Source: Bradyrhizobium barranii subsp. barranii
Lineage (GTDB): Bacteria; Pseudomonadota; Alphaproteobacteria; Rhizobiales; Xanthobacteraceae
Assembly: GCF_017565645.3 (NCBI RefSeq)
Contig: NZ_CP086136.1
Location: 2,246,001-2,310,000 of the forward strand
Reading direction: 5' to 3'
Length of the DNA stretch: 64,000 nucleotides
Part shown: in pieces, positions 1 through 9,773 of the stretch
How the letters are laid out: every line of letters begins with the position of its first letter
Position numbering within the stretch: position 1 is the stretch's first letter
Position numbers and translations under genes: made by a program
Notes under the pieces: model-generated
Seen by the model: the letters and a program-made list of their open reading frames with translations, nothing else
What the model was told of the DNA's origin: nothing
The model's database searches: none

Positions 1-888
<888 letters not shown>

Positions 889-916
889 CGTTCAGTCGCA
901 TGCGGCGTTCTTTCTT

Positions 917-1064
917 CCTCTCTCCCCTTGTGGGAGAGGGTGGATCGCCGCGTAGCGGCGAGACGGGTGAGGGGTCTGCCTCCGCGATTACTCCCTTTCG
1001 AGTTTGCGGAGACATACCCCTCATCCGGCGCTTCGCGCCACCTTCTCCCACAAGGGGAGAAGGG
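917..1064. repeat. Palindromic intergenic repeat, family A copy 1
   Basis: Two arms of the type CTCTCCCCTTGTGGGAGAGG and CTTCTCCCACAAGGGGAGAA flank a centre containing GGGTGAGGGG and CCCTCATCCGGCG. The whole unit is therefore a large imperfect inverted repeat filling the gap between two convergent genes. Related copies occur at 13486-13685 and 39169-39312, and a half copy at 59201-59218. Confidence 0.8.
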
Positions 1065-1083
1065 AAAACAGCAAGCGAGAAGC

Positions 1084-1638
1084 TTACGAAAAATCGCTCC
1101 AGCTCAGATGCCGCGAATCGAGGTCGCCGACTGAAACGGTGCCGCGGATTTCGTGAGGGACGTGGAAGCTGCTGCGCAGATACACCAGCGGCGCGGCCTC
1201 GTCGGAATGCGTGACGCCGCGCACCTCGCCGACGAAGATCGAATGCGTCTTGGTCTCGAATTCCTGCGCCAGCAGGCAGTCGAATGCGGCGACCGCATCC
1301 GTCAGCACCGGAGCGCCGGTTGTGCCGCGCGTCCACTGTCCGAACGCAAATCGGTCGTCGCCGTTGACGCCCTTCTGGCCGCTGAAGGTGAGCGCGAGCA
1401 CGGCGTGGTCCTCGTGCAAGAAGTTGATCGCGAAGGCGCCTTCCTCGCGGATTCGCGCATGTGCGCTGGCGTTACGGTTGACGCAGACGATCAGGGACGG
1501 CGGATTGTCCGATAGCGAGCAGGCTGATGTCACCGTCAGCCCGGTGCGCTTGCCGTGCTCGGCGCCAACCGTGACCAGCGCAACCGCGCCGGCGCATTGG
1601 CGCATTGCAAGTTTGAAATCCTTTGCGTCGACGCTCAC
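1084..1638 (-). CDS. Flavin reductase family protein (FMN-binding split barrel)
   Basis: This 184-residue protein has the length and pattern of the HpaC/NtaB-type flavin reductases, which reduce FMN or FAD with NAD(P)H and hand it to a partner monooxygenase. Visible family features are the early KRTGLTVTSACSLS stretch that binds the isoalloxazine ring (about residues 30-43), the PPSLIVCVNR strand (about 46-55), and FAINFLHEDH (about 68-77). It lies 57 bases downstream of a luciferase-like monooxygenase on the same strand. The pair is therefore probably one two-component flavin monooxygenase, with the oxygenase gene first. The substrate is not evident from sequence. The start is the first ATG of the frame and gives a normal N-terminus. 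Confidence 0.85.
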   Translation of the reverse strand: MSVDAKDFKLAMRQCAGAVALVTVGAEHGKRTGLTVTSACSLSDNPPSLIVCVNRNASAHARIREEGAFAINFLHEDHAVLALTFSGQKGVNGDDRFAFGQWTRGTTGAPVLTDAVAAFDCLLAQEFETKTHSIFVGEVRGVTHSDEAAPLVYLRSSFHVPHEIRGTVSVGDLDSRHLSWSDFS

Positions 1639-1695
1639 GCCGAAATCTCCGAAACGGGGGCGGGTGCGACACGATTGCGCCGCACCCGCCGCGCG

Positions 1696-2793
1696 TCAAG
1701 CGGCCTTCTTCGCGGAGCCGAGATGCTTCAGGCGCGGCATCACCTCTTTGCTGAGCAGCGAGAGCGAATGGCGCCAGGCCTCCGGCTTGTGCTTGTAGTC
1801 GAAGCCGAACACTAGCAGCACGCCGAAGCCGCCGACCTCGTCGTAGATCTTCTCGATCTTCTCGGCGACGGTTGCGGGCGAGCCGACGATCCAGTTCCGC
1901 TTGGCGCAATATTCGACGGTGACGTCGCTGTCGGGCACGTCAGGCGCGTGCTTCAGATAGTCCTTGAAGCCGAAATGGCCGAGCAGCGGCAGGAAGTACT
2001 CGCCCATCATCCGGCCCATCATGTCGCCGGTCGAGAGCTTCCAGGCCTCCTCGTCGGTGTCGGCGACGAACACCTCACGTACGAGGCGCCAATCCGCGCG
2101 GTTCGGCTTGCGGCCGGTCTTGGCGGCGCCGATCTCGACCGAATCCCAATGGCTGCCGACATAGGCCGGATTGAGGTTGAGGCTCATCGGAATGAAGCCG
2201 CGCTCGCCGGCGAGTTTCAGCGTGTCCGAGTTCTTCGAGAGCCCGGCAACGCCGATCGGCGGATGCGGGGCCTGGAGCGGCTTGATGTGGGGCTTGAGGA
2301 AGTCGAACATCGTGTCCGGCTTGGTCACGGTCCAGAACTTGCCCTTGTAGGTGAAGGGCGCGGGATCGGACCACAGCTTCAGGATGATCTCCAGCGCCTC
2401 GCGGGTCATGTCGCGGTTCTGTCCGCTCATGCCGTCGACGTTGAACATCGCCCAGTCGCTCGGCAGACCCGAAGCTGCGACGCCGAAATTGAGCCGGCCC
2501 TCGGAGAGATGGTCGAGCATCGCGACGCGGTTGGCGAGCTCGGCCGGGTGGTGATAGGGCAGCAGGAAGCCGCCCGGCCCGATGCGGATATTCTTAGTCT
2601 GCATCAGCGCCTGTGCGATCAGGAGGTCCGGCGTGGGATTGGGTTCCCAGGGCGCGGTGTGGTGCTCGCCGACCCAGGCTTCCTGGTAGCCGAGCTCGTC
2701 GAGCCAGCGCATGACCTGCAGGTCCCAGTCGTTTCCTTCCTTCAGGCCGCACTCCGGCGGATGCGAAGGCATCGTGAAATAGCCGATCTCCAT
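1696..2793 (-). CDS. Luciferase-like (LLM class) flavin-dependent monooxygenase
   Basis: The product (365 residues) is a TIM-barrel oxidoreductase of the bacterial-luciferase superfamily. The N-terminus reads MEIGYFTMPSHPPE, and WVGEHHTAPWE lies at about residues 41-51. The middle carries HHPAELANRVAMLDHLSEGRLNFGVA-type sequence (read in parts), a strong family hallmark. I chose the start at 2793 because AGGAAACCC precedes it at normal spacing. A longer frame exists upstream but lacks family similarity. The flavin reductase gene follows, so the enzyme probably uses reduced FMN supplied by that partner. The substrate is unknown; relatives oxidise aldehydes, alkanesulfonates or chelators. Upstream lies a 240-base divergent gap shared with dgoK. 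Confidence 0.88.
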   Translation of the reverse strand: MEIGYFTMPSHPPECGLKEGNDWDLQVMRWLDELGYQEAWVGEHHTAPWEPNPTPDLLIAQALMQTKNIRIGPGGFLLPYHHPAELANRVAMLDHLSEGRLNFGVAASGLPSDWAMFNVDGMSGQNRDMTREALEIILKLWSDPAPFTYKGKFWTVTKPDTMFDFLKPHIKPLQAPHPPIGVAGLSKNSDTLKLAGERGFIPMSLNLNPAYVGSHWDSVEIGAAKTGRKPNRADWRLVREVFVADTDEEAWKLSTGDMMGRMMGEYFLPLLGHFGFKDYLKHAPDVPDSDVTVEYCAKRNWIVGSPATVAEKIEKIYDEVGGFGVLLVFGFDYKHKPEAWRHSLSLLSKEVMPRLKHLGSAKKAA

Positions 2794-3033
2794 GGGTTTC
2801 CTCATCTGATGTTGACGCGTCTTGTTGCGCGTTCCTGGACTTGAACAGGACAGCTTTAGCAAGCGGTGTGCCACCGCATCGCAAGCCGTGTGCCAGCGCG
2901 ACGAGCGCCTCAGACCTGCGAAAAATCGCTGGTTTGAGGCGGCAATAGCCGATATCCCGGGGCAGATTTGCGCGCCGTCGTCTCATTGTCGCGAGACGGC
3001 GTCTTAGCCGTGAGACCAAGGATACCCGTTGAG

Positions 3034-3948
3034 ATGACCGAACCCGCCTATGTCGCGGTGGACTGGGGCACCAGCAGTTTTCGGCTGTGGCTGATCGACC
3101 GCGCCGGCCAGGTGCTGGCTGAGCGCCGCAGCGATGAGGGCATGCTGGCCGCGGCCAAGGCCGGCTTTGCCGGTGTGCTGCAGTCGCATCTCACAGCTGT
3201 CGAGGCCCCGGCCCAACTGCCGGTGCTTGTCTGCGGCATGGCTGGCGCCAAGACCGGCTGGGTCGAGGCCGGCTATGTTGACACGCCTGCGCCGCTCTCT
3301 GCTGTGCTGAAGCAGGCCGCGCTTGTGCCCGGCGAGACGCGCGATATTCGTATCCTGCCCGGCATCGCGCAGCGCGATACCAGGGCGCCGGACGTGATGC
3401 GCGGCGAGGAGACGCAGCTACTCGGTGCACTCGGTCTCGAGGCCGCAGGCGAAGCGCTGGTCTGCATGCCCGGCACGCATTCGAAATGGGTGCGCGTGAA
3501 GGACGGCACGGTCGCGCATTTCTCCACCTTCATGACCGGCGAGCTCTTCAGCGTGGTCTCGCGCGAGACGATCCTGTCGCTCGCGGTCGCCGGTGCCGAT
3601 GACGCCGAGGATGTCGCGAGCTTCAAGGCGGCTGTGAAAGTCGCCTATGAAGCGCCGGCCTTCGCGGCCAACCTTCTGTTCACAGCGCGGTCGCGGCAGC
3701 TCCTGTTCGGCGGCACACCGGCCGCCGCGCGCGAAACGCTGTCGGGCACGTTGATCGGCGTCGAGCTGGCGGCAGGGCTCTCCGGCACGGTGCCGAAAGC
3801 GGGCATCACGCTGATTGCCTCCGGGCGGCTCGCGATGCTGTACCGGCTGGCCTTCGATGCGCTGTCGGTCACCGTGCAGTCGATCGATGCCGATGAAGCC
3901 GTTCGCCGCGGCCTGTCGATGGCTGCTGCCGCGATCTGGACGAAATGA
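3034..3948 (+). CDS. dgoK: 2-dehydro-3-deoxygalactonokinase
   Basis: DgoK phosphorylates 2-keto-3-deoxy-galactonate with ATP, the second step of the De Ley-Doudoroff galactonate route in the cytoplasm. The N-terminus AYVAVDWGTSSFRLWLID is the phosphate-1 loop of the ASKHA kinase fold, and family stretches LPVLVCGMAG and CMPGTHSKWV follow. The 304-residue length is normal for DgoK. I start it at the ATG at 3034 (MTEPAY). An upstream in-frame ATG at 2968 adds residues without family character. The aldolase dgoA begins 13 bases after the stop, which supports co-transcription and the specific function. No dehydratase or transporter for the pathway is in the window. Confidence 0.93.
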   Translation: MTEPAYVAVDWGTSSFRLWLIDRAGQVLAERRSDEGMLAAAKAGFAGVLQSHLTAVEAPAQLPVLVCGMAGAKTGWVEAGYVDTPAPLSAVLKQAALVPGETRDIRILPGIAQRDTRAPDVMRGEETQLLGALGLEAAGEALVCMPGTHSKWVRVKDGTVAHFSTFMTGELFSVVSRETILSLAVAGADDAEDVASFKAAVKVAYEAPAFAANLLFTARSRQLLFGGTPAAARETLSGTLIGVELAAGLSGTVPKAGITLIASGRLAMLYRLAFDALSVTVQSIDADEAVRRGLSMAAAAIWTK

Positions 3949-3961
3949 GAGGAATCTTGAG

Positions 3962-4594
3962 ATGAGCGTTCCCTTTCCGCCGATGCAGCGGCCGCTGGTC
4001 GCGATCCTGCGTGGTGTGAAGCCCGAGGAGACCGAGGCGATCGTCGGCGTGCTGATCGAGGCCGGCATGACCGCGATCGAGATCCCCCTGAATTCACCGG
4101 AGCCGTTCCGCTCGATCGCGATTGCCGCGAAGCTCGCGCCGGCCAGCGTCCTGATCGGCGCCGGCACGGTGCTGACCGCCGCAGATGTCGATCGTCTCAA
4201 CGACGTCGGCGGCAAGTTGATGGTCTCGCCGAATGTGGATACGCAGGTGCTCACGCGTGCACATCAGTACGCGATGGTGACGTTGCCGGGCGTGTTCTCG
4301 CCGACCGAGGCGCTGCTCGCGGCGCGCTCCGGCGCATCGGGTCTGAAATTCTTTCCGGCCAGCGTGCTCGGTGCGTCCGGTATTGCCGCGATCCGCGCCG
4401 TGCTGCCGGCGGGCGTGATGATCGCCGCCGTCGGCGGCGTCTCCGACCAGAATTTTGCCGAATACATGAAGGGCGGCGTGACCGCGTTCGGGCTCGGCTC
4501 CAGCCTCTACAAGCCCGGCATGACGGCCGCCGATGTCGCCGCTCGCGCAAAGGTGACAATCGCGGCCTATGATCGGGCGATTGTGAAAGACTGA
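3962..4594 (+). CDS. dgoA: 2-dehydro-3-deoxy-6-phosphogalactonate aldolase
   Basis: This 210-residue class I aldolase of the KDPG/KDPGal family splits the product of DgoK into pyruvate and glyceraldehyde 3-phosphate. Visible family motifs are PLVAILRG near the N-terminus, EIPLNSPEP, IGAGTVLT, and the Schiff-base lysine in GLKFFPA (about residue 126). GGVSDQNFAEYMKGG forms the phosphate-binding end. It follows dgoK by 13 bases, and GAGG lies just before the ATG at 3962. The context with a kinase makes the galactonate isomer more likely than the Entner-Doudoroff gluconate isomer, for which the kinase would be KdgK. That distinction rests on the neighbour, not on the aldolase sequence. Confidence 0.92.
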   Translation: MSVPFPPMQRPLVAILRGVKPEETEAIVGVLIEAGMTAIEIPLNSPEPFRSIAIAAKLAPASVLIGAGTVLTAADVDRLNDVGGKLMVSPNVDTQVLTRAHQYAMVTLPGVFSPTEALLAARSGASGLKFFPASVLGASGIAAIRAVLPAGVMIAAVGGVSDQNFAEYMKGGVTAFGLGSSLYKPGMTAADVAARAKVTIAAYDRAIVKD

Positions 4595-4674
4595 CCCAGC
4601 AATAAACAAGCCGTGATCCCGTCATAGCCGCGCTTTATCCTATCTTGCTGCAGCAGCGAGATCAGGAGACCGAC

Positions 4675-6347
4675 ATGGCGATCAACAACGTAGCCGATCT
4701 GTTCGTGGCAACGCTCGAGCAGGCCGGCGTCAAGCGCATCTACGGCATCGTCGGCGACAGTCTGAACGGTCTCACCGAGGCGCTACGCCGCCGCGGCACC
4801 ATCGAATGGATCCATGTCCGGCACGAGGAGGTCGCGGCCTTCGCGGCCGCCGGCGAAGCCGAGATGACGGGAAGCCTCGCTGTGTGCGCGGGCTCCTGCG
4901 GCCCGGGCAATCTGCACCTGATCAACGGCCTGTTCGATGCGCATCGCAGTCGCGTCCCCGTGCTTGCGATCGCGGCGCAGATCCCTTCGGCCGAGATCGG
5001 CGGTGGTTATTTCCAGGAGACCCATCCGCAAAACCTGTTTAGGGAGTGCAGCCATTATTGTGAGCTGGTGTCGGATGCGAGCCAGCTGCCTTACGTGATC
5101 GAGAACGCCATCCGTGCGGCCGTAGGCCTGCGCGGCGTCGCCGTGATCGCAATGCCCGGCGACGTCGCGTTCCGCAGCCCGCCCAAGCGCGCGCTGTCGA
5201 CGACGCGCGGGCTTGCGCTGTCGGCGCCGAAGGTCGTGCCGCAGGCCGACGAGCTGAAGGTGCTCGCGGACCTCCTGAACGGTGCCGAGCGCATCACCCT
5301 GTTCTGTGGTCGCGGCTGCGCCGGCGCGCACGCGCCGCTGATGCAGCTGGCAGAAGCGCTGAAGAGCCCGATCGTGCATGCACTCGGCGGCAAGGAGCAT
5401 GTCGAGTACGATAACCCCTACGACGTCGGCATGACCGGCTTCATCGGTTTCTCCTCAGGCTATGCCGCCATGCACGCCTGCGACGCGCTGGTCATGCTCG
5501 GCACCAATTTCCCTTACAAGCAGTTCTTCCCGACCGACTGCCAGGTCGCGCAGATCGACATCCGCCCGGAAAATCTGGGACGGCGCTCAAGACCAAGACG
5601 CAGCGGAGGCATCTCGACGACGCCATCGCGCATTACAAGAAGGCGCGCGAAGGGCTCGACTCGCTTGCGAAGGGGACACCGGGCAGCAAGCCGATCCATC
5701 CGCAATATCTGGCAAAAGTCATCAGCGACCATGCCTCCGATGACGCCGTGTTCACCGCCGATGTCGGCACACCCACGGTGTGGGCCGCGCGCTATCTCGA
5801 CATGAACGGCCGCCGCCGGCTGATCGGCTCGTTCGTGCACGGCTCGATGGCCAACGCGATGCCGCAGGCGATCGGCGCGCAGGCCTCGCAGCCCGGCCGC
5901 CAGATCATCTCGCTCTCCGGCGACGGCGGCTTCACCATGCTGATGGGTGACCTCATTACGCTGACGCAGATGAAGCTGCCGGTGAAAATCGTGGTCTTCA
6001 ACAATGGCGTGCTTGGCTTCGTTGCGCTGGGGATGAAGGCGGCCGGTTTCGTCGACACTAATGTCGATCTCGAGAATCCCGATTTCGCGGCGATGGCGCG
6101 CGCAATGGGTATTTTCGCCAAACGCGTCGAGGACCCCGGCGAGCTCCCGGGCGCCGTGAAGGAGATGCTGGCTCATGACGGACCCGCGCTGCTCGATGTC
6201 GTCACGGCGAAGCAGGAGCTGTCGATGCCGCCGACCATCACGCCCGAGCAGATCAAGGGCTTCAGCCTCTGGGTGCTGCGCGCGGTGATGAACGGTCGTG
6301 GCGACGAGGTGCTCGATCTCGCTAAAACAAATCTGCTACCGCGCTAG
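4675..6347 (+). pseudogene. Pyruvate-oxidase/quinone-type pyruvate dehydrogenase (TPP enzyme), disrupted by internal deletion
   Basis: The gene starts at 4675 ([10 protein letters not shown]) behind AGGAGA and encodes a PoxB-like TPP enzyme that would decarboxylate pyruvate oxidatively. The N-terminal TPP domain is clear ([25 protein letters not shown]). Family sequence runs in frame 1 to [12 protein letters not shown] at about 5586. It resumes in frame 3 from [13 protein letters not shown], and the C-terminal TPP domain ([20 protein letters not shown]) ends at 6347. The family normally has about 20 residues between these points, so roughly 60 bases are missing and the frame is lost. A CGGCGC lies exactly at the junction, as expected for a deletion between short direct repeats. 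As written the protein would end at 5805 without its TPP-binding half. A sequencing error is possible but must span more than one base. Confidence 0.82.
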
Positions 6348-6709
6348 CCCCGCTTCACCGAAGGCGCGGGCAGCCGCTCGTGGCGGTGCTGGAAGCGCTG
6401 CCAGTGCAGCACGATGCCGATCAGCAGGGCCGGCACGAAGCCGAGTGCGATCAGGAAATACGGCAGCTGCGTCGGCGAGATGAATGCAATGGCGATATCG
6501 GAGATCAGCCAGAGCGCTGCGAACATCACCGCGAAATCGGTGCGCGGGCAGCGCAAATAATAGAACACGGCGGTGATGACGATGGCGGGCCCGATCGCGA
6601 TGCCGATCATCACCGCGGTCAGCTCCTTCGGCGTCAGCGCGTCGAGCACCATCGACGCCAGCAGCCAGAGCGCGGCGAACATGGCGATGATGTCGAGCGG
6701 ATGCCGCAA
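6344..6709 (-). CDS. Small four-helix membrane protein of unknown function
   Basis: The product has 121 residues and about four hydrophobic segments (roughly residues 4-22, 31-50, 58-78 and 83-101), then a basic tail ending PAPSVKRG. An internal similarity ([12 protein letters not shown] near residue 9 and [12 protein letters not shown] near residue 60) suggests a duplicated two-helix unit. The start is TTG at 6709, preceded by GAGAGG seven bases upstream. There is no in-frame ATG nearer than residue 10. Its stop overlaps the stop of the convergent TPP-enzyme pseudogene by four bases. I recognise no named family. Confidence 0.7.
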   Translation of the reverse strand: MRHPLDIIAMFAALWLLASMVLDALTPKELTAVMIGIAIGPAIVITAVFYYLRCPRTDFAVMFAALWLISDIAIAFISPTQLPYFLIALGFVPALLIGIVLHWQRFQHRHERLPAPSVKRG

Positions 6710-6777
6710 TCCAATACCTCTCGCAGGAACCGCGCTATCGTTGTGGCCGGAACTCCGGTCGTCAAGGGAAAATACGC

Positions 6778-7686
6778 CTATTCCTCGTCACTTCCGGGCG
6801 TTGGCCGCAGCATGAAATGGCCGAAAGCGGTGGCGATCGGCTTGTTCGCATCGTCCTGCCAGGCCCGCGCCTCGAAGGCGACGATGCGCCGGCCCTGTTT
6901 CACGATCGAGACATTGGCGACGGTATCGAGGGCACGTCCGGAACGCAGATAGTTGACGGTGAGTCCGATCGGCTTGGGCAGCGCCGCGATGCCGAGCTCG
7001 CGCCTCACGCCGAGGATCGCGGAGGTCTCGAGGAAGGCACCGGTCATGCCACCATGGATCGCGGGCAGGATCGGATTGCCGATGATCTGCGGCGAGAACG
7101 GCATCGTCAGCGTACCGTCGTTATTGACGCGAATGCCGAGGCAGCGCGCGAACGGGCTGTTGGCGAACGGGCCGTCCGGATCGTCGGGCGCCTCCAGCGT
7201 CGGGATGCTGCGCGAATCCATCCTGCGGTCCGCGAGCATGTTGGTGCGGTTGGCGCCGATCATGAAGCAGGCGGTCGCGGTTGCGACCGGATCGTCCTCG
7301 GAGTCCTGATAGGCGGTGGAGCGCACGAAGGCGATCGAGCGCGTGGTGCGGTAGCAGACCGAATGCGCCTTGATGTCGAGGCCCGGCGTTGCCGGCTTCT
7401 GATAATCGATGCGCAGGTCCAGGGTTGCGATCGCGCGCGTGCCGTCGAGTGCAAGTTGCACCGCCATGCCGCAGCTCTCGTCCAGCATTGCCGTGACGAC
7501 GCCGCCATGCAGCACGCCGGTCTCGGTGTCGCCGACGAAGACCGGACGATAGGGCAGGCTGGACCAGGCCTCGGCGAGCGCGAAGCGGTCGAGCTGGAGC
7601 CCGCTGATATGGCCGTAGTCGGAGCGGCGGCCCTTGATCGCCTCGGCGAGTTCCTCGAACGGCAGCGTGGTGGGTGAAGTGGACAT
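6778..7686 (-). CDS. PaaI-like thioesterase with two hotdog domains
   Basis: The 302-residue protein consists of two consecutive hotdog folds of the PaaI/4HBT type, which hydrolyse acyl-CoA thioesters. The first domain (about residues 45-155) carries VLHGGVVTAMLDESCGMA, and the second (about 175-295) carries AIHGGMTGAFLETSAILG. Both keep the HGG signature at the start of the central helix. The usual family member has one domain and forms dimers, so the fused form probably folds as an internal dimer. The two halves differ, so one active site may be lost. The substrate is unknown; the surroundings show no single pathway. Confidence 0.85.
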   Translation of the reverse strand: MSTSPTTLPFEELAEAIKGRRSDYGHISGLQLDRFALAEAWSSLPYRPVFVGDTETGVLHGGVVTAMLDESCGMAVQLALDGTRAIATLDLRIDYQKPATPGLDIKAHSVCYRTTRSIAFVRSTAYQDSEDDPVATATACFMIGANRTNMLADRRMDSRSIPTLEAPDDPDGPFANSPFARCLGIRVNNDGTLTMPFSPQIIGNPILPAIHGGMTGAFLETSAILGVRRELGIAALPKPIGLTVNYLRSGRALDTVANVSIVKQGRRIVAFEARAWQDDANKPIATAFGHFMLRPTPGSDEE

Positions 7687-7835
7687 GACGACGTTCTAGA
7701 CCAGTGTCGGTCGCCGCGCAAAACCCCGAAAGGGGCTCATTAGGCAGGTCTGTCTGGGCCGGTTTGGCCTCGACATGGTGTGCCGAAGCAACGATGGTGG
7801 GCGCTTCGTCCGTCGACTAGCCCCAAGGAGTGCCC

Positions 7836-8153
7836 ATGGCCGACCCCGAAACACCCGCCACCAATCAGGGGCCCGTGACCATTTCGAGCTCCAGCTCGGA
7901 ACGGGCACCGATCATCTATTTCGACGGCGCATCCTGCTTCGGACACCACAACGGCGCGATCCAGATCGAGCTCGCCGCGAACCTGCTGATGCCGGTCGGT
8001 GCCGCCGTCAGGGTCGACGTGGTCCAGACCGCGCACTTGCGTTGCAGCGTGGCCGCAGCGCTGGCGCTACGCGAGGCCCTCGACAAGGCGCTGGCGATGT
8101 ACAGGCAGGGGCAGCAGCAGCCGGCGGAGGTGATCCCGACGGTGAAGAACTGA
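7836..8153 (+). CDS. Conserved hypothetical protein, 105 residues
   Basis: An ideal ribosome site AAGGAG (7825-7830) sits five bases before the ATG at 7836, and this decides the start over a GTG six bases upstream. The soluble product has a low-complexity N-terminus (PETPATNQGPVTISSSSS), then a compact part containing IIYFDGASCFGHHNGAIQI, ELAANLLMPVG and a helical end. No membrane segment or signal peptide is seen. The middle section reads like a small beta-rich domain followed by helix. I do not recognise the family. It stands alone between a divergent thioesterase gene and a convergent amidase gene. Confidence 0.72.
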   Translation: MADPETPATNQGPVTISSSSSERAPIIYFDGASCFGHHNGAIQIELAANLLMPVGAAVRVDVVQTAHLRCSVAAALALREALDKALAMYRQGQQQPAEVIPTVKN

Positions 8154-8191
8154 GATCGCGGGCGATCGCTTTTGAATGCGATCGCAATCTC

Positions 8192-9661
8192 TCAGCCCAC
8201 ATGCACCTTCGGCTTCTTGCCGCCGTTCCACTTGCCGTCGAGCGCGCGCTCGATCTGGGCGGCGAGTTGCAGGAGCAGGCCGTCATTGGCCTGCTTGGCG
8301 ATGGCCTGGATACCGAGCGGCAGGCCGTGGTCTTGCTCTGCCATCGGCATCGAGATCGCGGGCATGCCGCAGAGATTGGCCAGCGGCGTGAAGGCGAAGA
8401 AGCGCCAGAGATTGCCGAACCAGTCGAGGACGTCAGGATTGTCGGAGATGGTGAGATATTCCCTGGTGCCGACTTTCGGCGTCGGCAGCGCGGTGATCGG
8501 CGTCAGGATCACGTCCCACTGCTCGAAGAACGCGCCGAAGCCGCGCGAGGTCGTGTTGAACACGCCTTGCATCTTCGCGCGTTCCGCGAAGGTCGTGTGG
8601 CGACCGGCCTCCCAGATCCGGATGTTCATGGGCTCGATCAGATCCTCCGGCGGCTTTTCCAGCCCGCGTGCGGCGAGCATGTTGGAGATCACCACGGCAA
8701 AATTGCTGATGTAGCAGGTGGTCTGTGCCGCGAACGCGGCGCGGAAGTCGAGCTCGGGCAGCGCGTATTCGACGTGATGGCCGAGGCCTTCGAGGAAGCG
8801 GCCGGTTTTCTCCAGCTCGGCGGCGATCTCCGGCGTTGCGGTGTAGTCGCCCCAGGTGTGCGACAGCGCGATGCGAAGCTTTGACGGGTCGCGCTTGATC
8901 ATCTCCGAATACGGCTGCGCCGTGGTCCAGAACGGCATGAACTCGCCGGGCGCAGGCCCGCGCGCGTGATCGACGAAGGCAGCGGTGTCGCGCACCGAGC
9001 GCGATTGACAGCCCTGGATCGAGACGAGACCGGTGAGGTCGGACATGTGTGGGGCCAGCGAGAACACGCCGCGCGACACTTTCAGCCCGATATTGCCGTT
9101 GACGCCGGCGGGAATGCGGATCGAGCCGCCACCGTCGGTCGCATGCGCGATCGGGACGACGCCGGCCGCGACCATCGCCGCGCTGCCCGCCGACGAGCCG
9201 CAGGTGGTGTAGTCGGTATTCCAGGGATTGCGCGTCACGTAGACGGCGGGATTGTCGGCCGAGCTGCACACGCCGAATTCCGGCGTCGTGGTGCGTCCGA
9301 TCAGGTTGAGGCCTGCCTGGCGGAATTTACCGGTGAGGAACGTGTCGGCCGCGGCGCGATTGCCGCGCATCAGCAGCGAGCCCATTTCCTGGAGCCGGCC
9401 CTTCATGGTCGGTCCGAGGTCCTTCATCAGGAAGGGCAGGCCGGCGAACGGGCCGGCGAGATTGGCGCCGTCCTTGGCCGGATCGGCGATCACGTCCTCG
9501 AACAGCTCGACCACGCCCGACAGTGCCGGATTGACCTTGGCCACGCCCGCCGCGGCCTGGCGCGCCAGCTCCTTCGCCGTCAGCTCGCCCTTGCGGACGC
9601 GCGCCGCCAGTCCGACGCCATCGTGCTGCGCCCATTCGTTCCAGCTCATCGGCAAAGTCAT
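8192..9661 (-). CDS. Amidase signature family hydrolase
   Basis: This 489-residue enzyme shows the complete amidase-signature triad: the catalytic lysine in LPFLMKDLGP, the bridging cis-serine in TTCGSSAGSAAM, and the nucleophilic serine in DGGGSIRIPAG. Members cut amides, ureido groups or carbamoyl compounds in the cytoplasm. I start it at MTLPMSWNEW (9661); the frame extends further upstream without family similarity. It follows a ring-opening amidohydrolase on the same strand after a gap of 112 bases. In the pyrimidine-oxidation route, barbiturase is followed by ureidomalonase. In the cyanurate route, ring opening is followed by hydrolysis of biuret or allophanate. A role in finishing either route is an inference from the pairing only. 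Confidence 0.88.
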   Translation of the reverse strand: MTLPMSWNEWAQHDGVGLAARVRKGELTAKELARQAAAGVAKVNPALSGVVELFEDVIADPAKDGANLAGPFAGLPFLMKDLGPTMKGRLQEMGSLLMRGNRAAADTFLTGKFRQAGLNLIGRTTTPEFGVCSSADNPAVYVTRNPWNTDYTTCGSSAGSAAMVAAGVVPIAHATDGGGSIRIPAGVNGNIGLKVSRGVFSLAPHMSDLTGLVSIQGCQSRSVRDTAAFVDHARGPAPGEFMPFWTTAQPYSEMIKRDPSKLRIALSHTWGDYTATPEIAAELEKTGRFLEGLGHHVEYALPELDFRAAFAAQTTCYISNFAVVISNMLAARGLEKPPEDLIEPMNIRIWEAGRHTTFAERAKMQGVFNTTSRGFGAFFEQWDVILTPITALPTPKVGTREYLTISDNPDVLDWFGNLWRFFAFTPLANLCGMPAISMPMAEQDHGLPLGIQAIAKQANDGLLLQLAAQIERALDGKWNGGKKPKVHVG

Positions 9662-9773
9662 GAAGTCCAAATCCCCGTGGGTAGCGGCGTCACCTTTTTC
9701 GCAAGGGCCCGCGTGAATCAACTGAGCCGGCGCGAAGGGCAGGGTTGCGCCGGGCGGAGAGGTCGCCGCGTCA

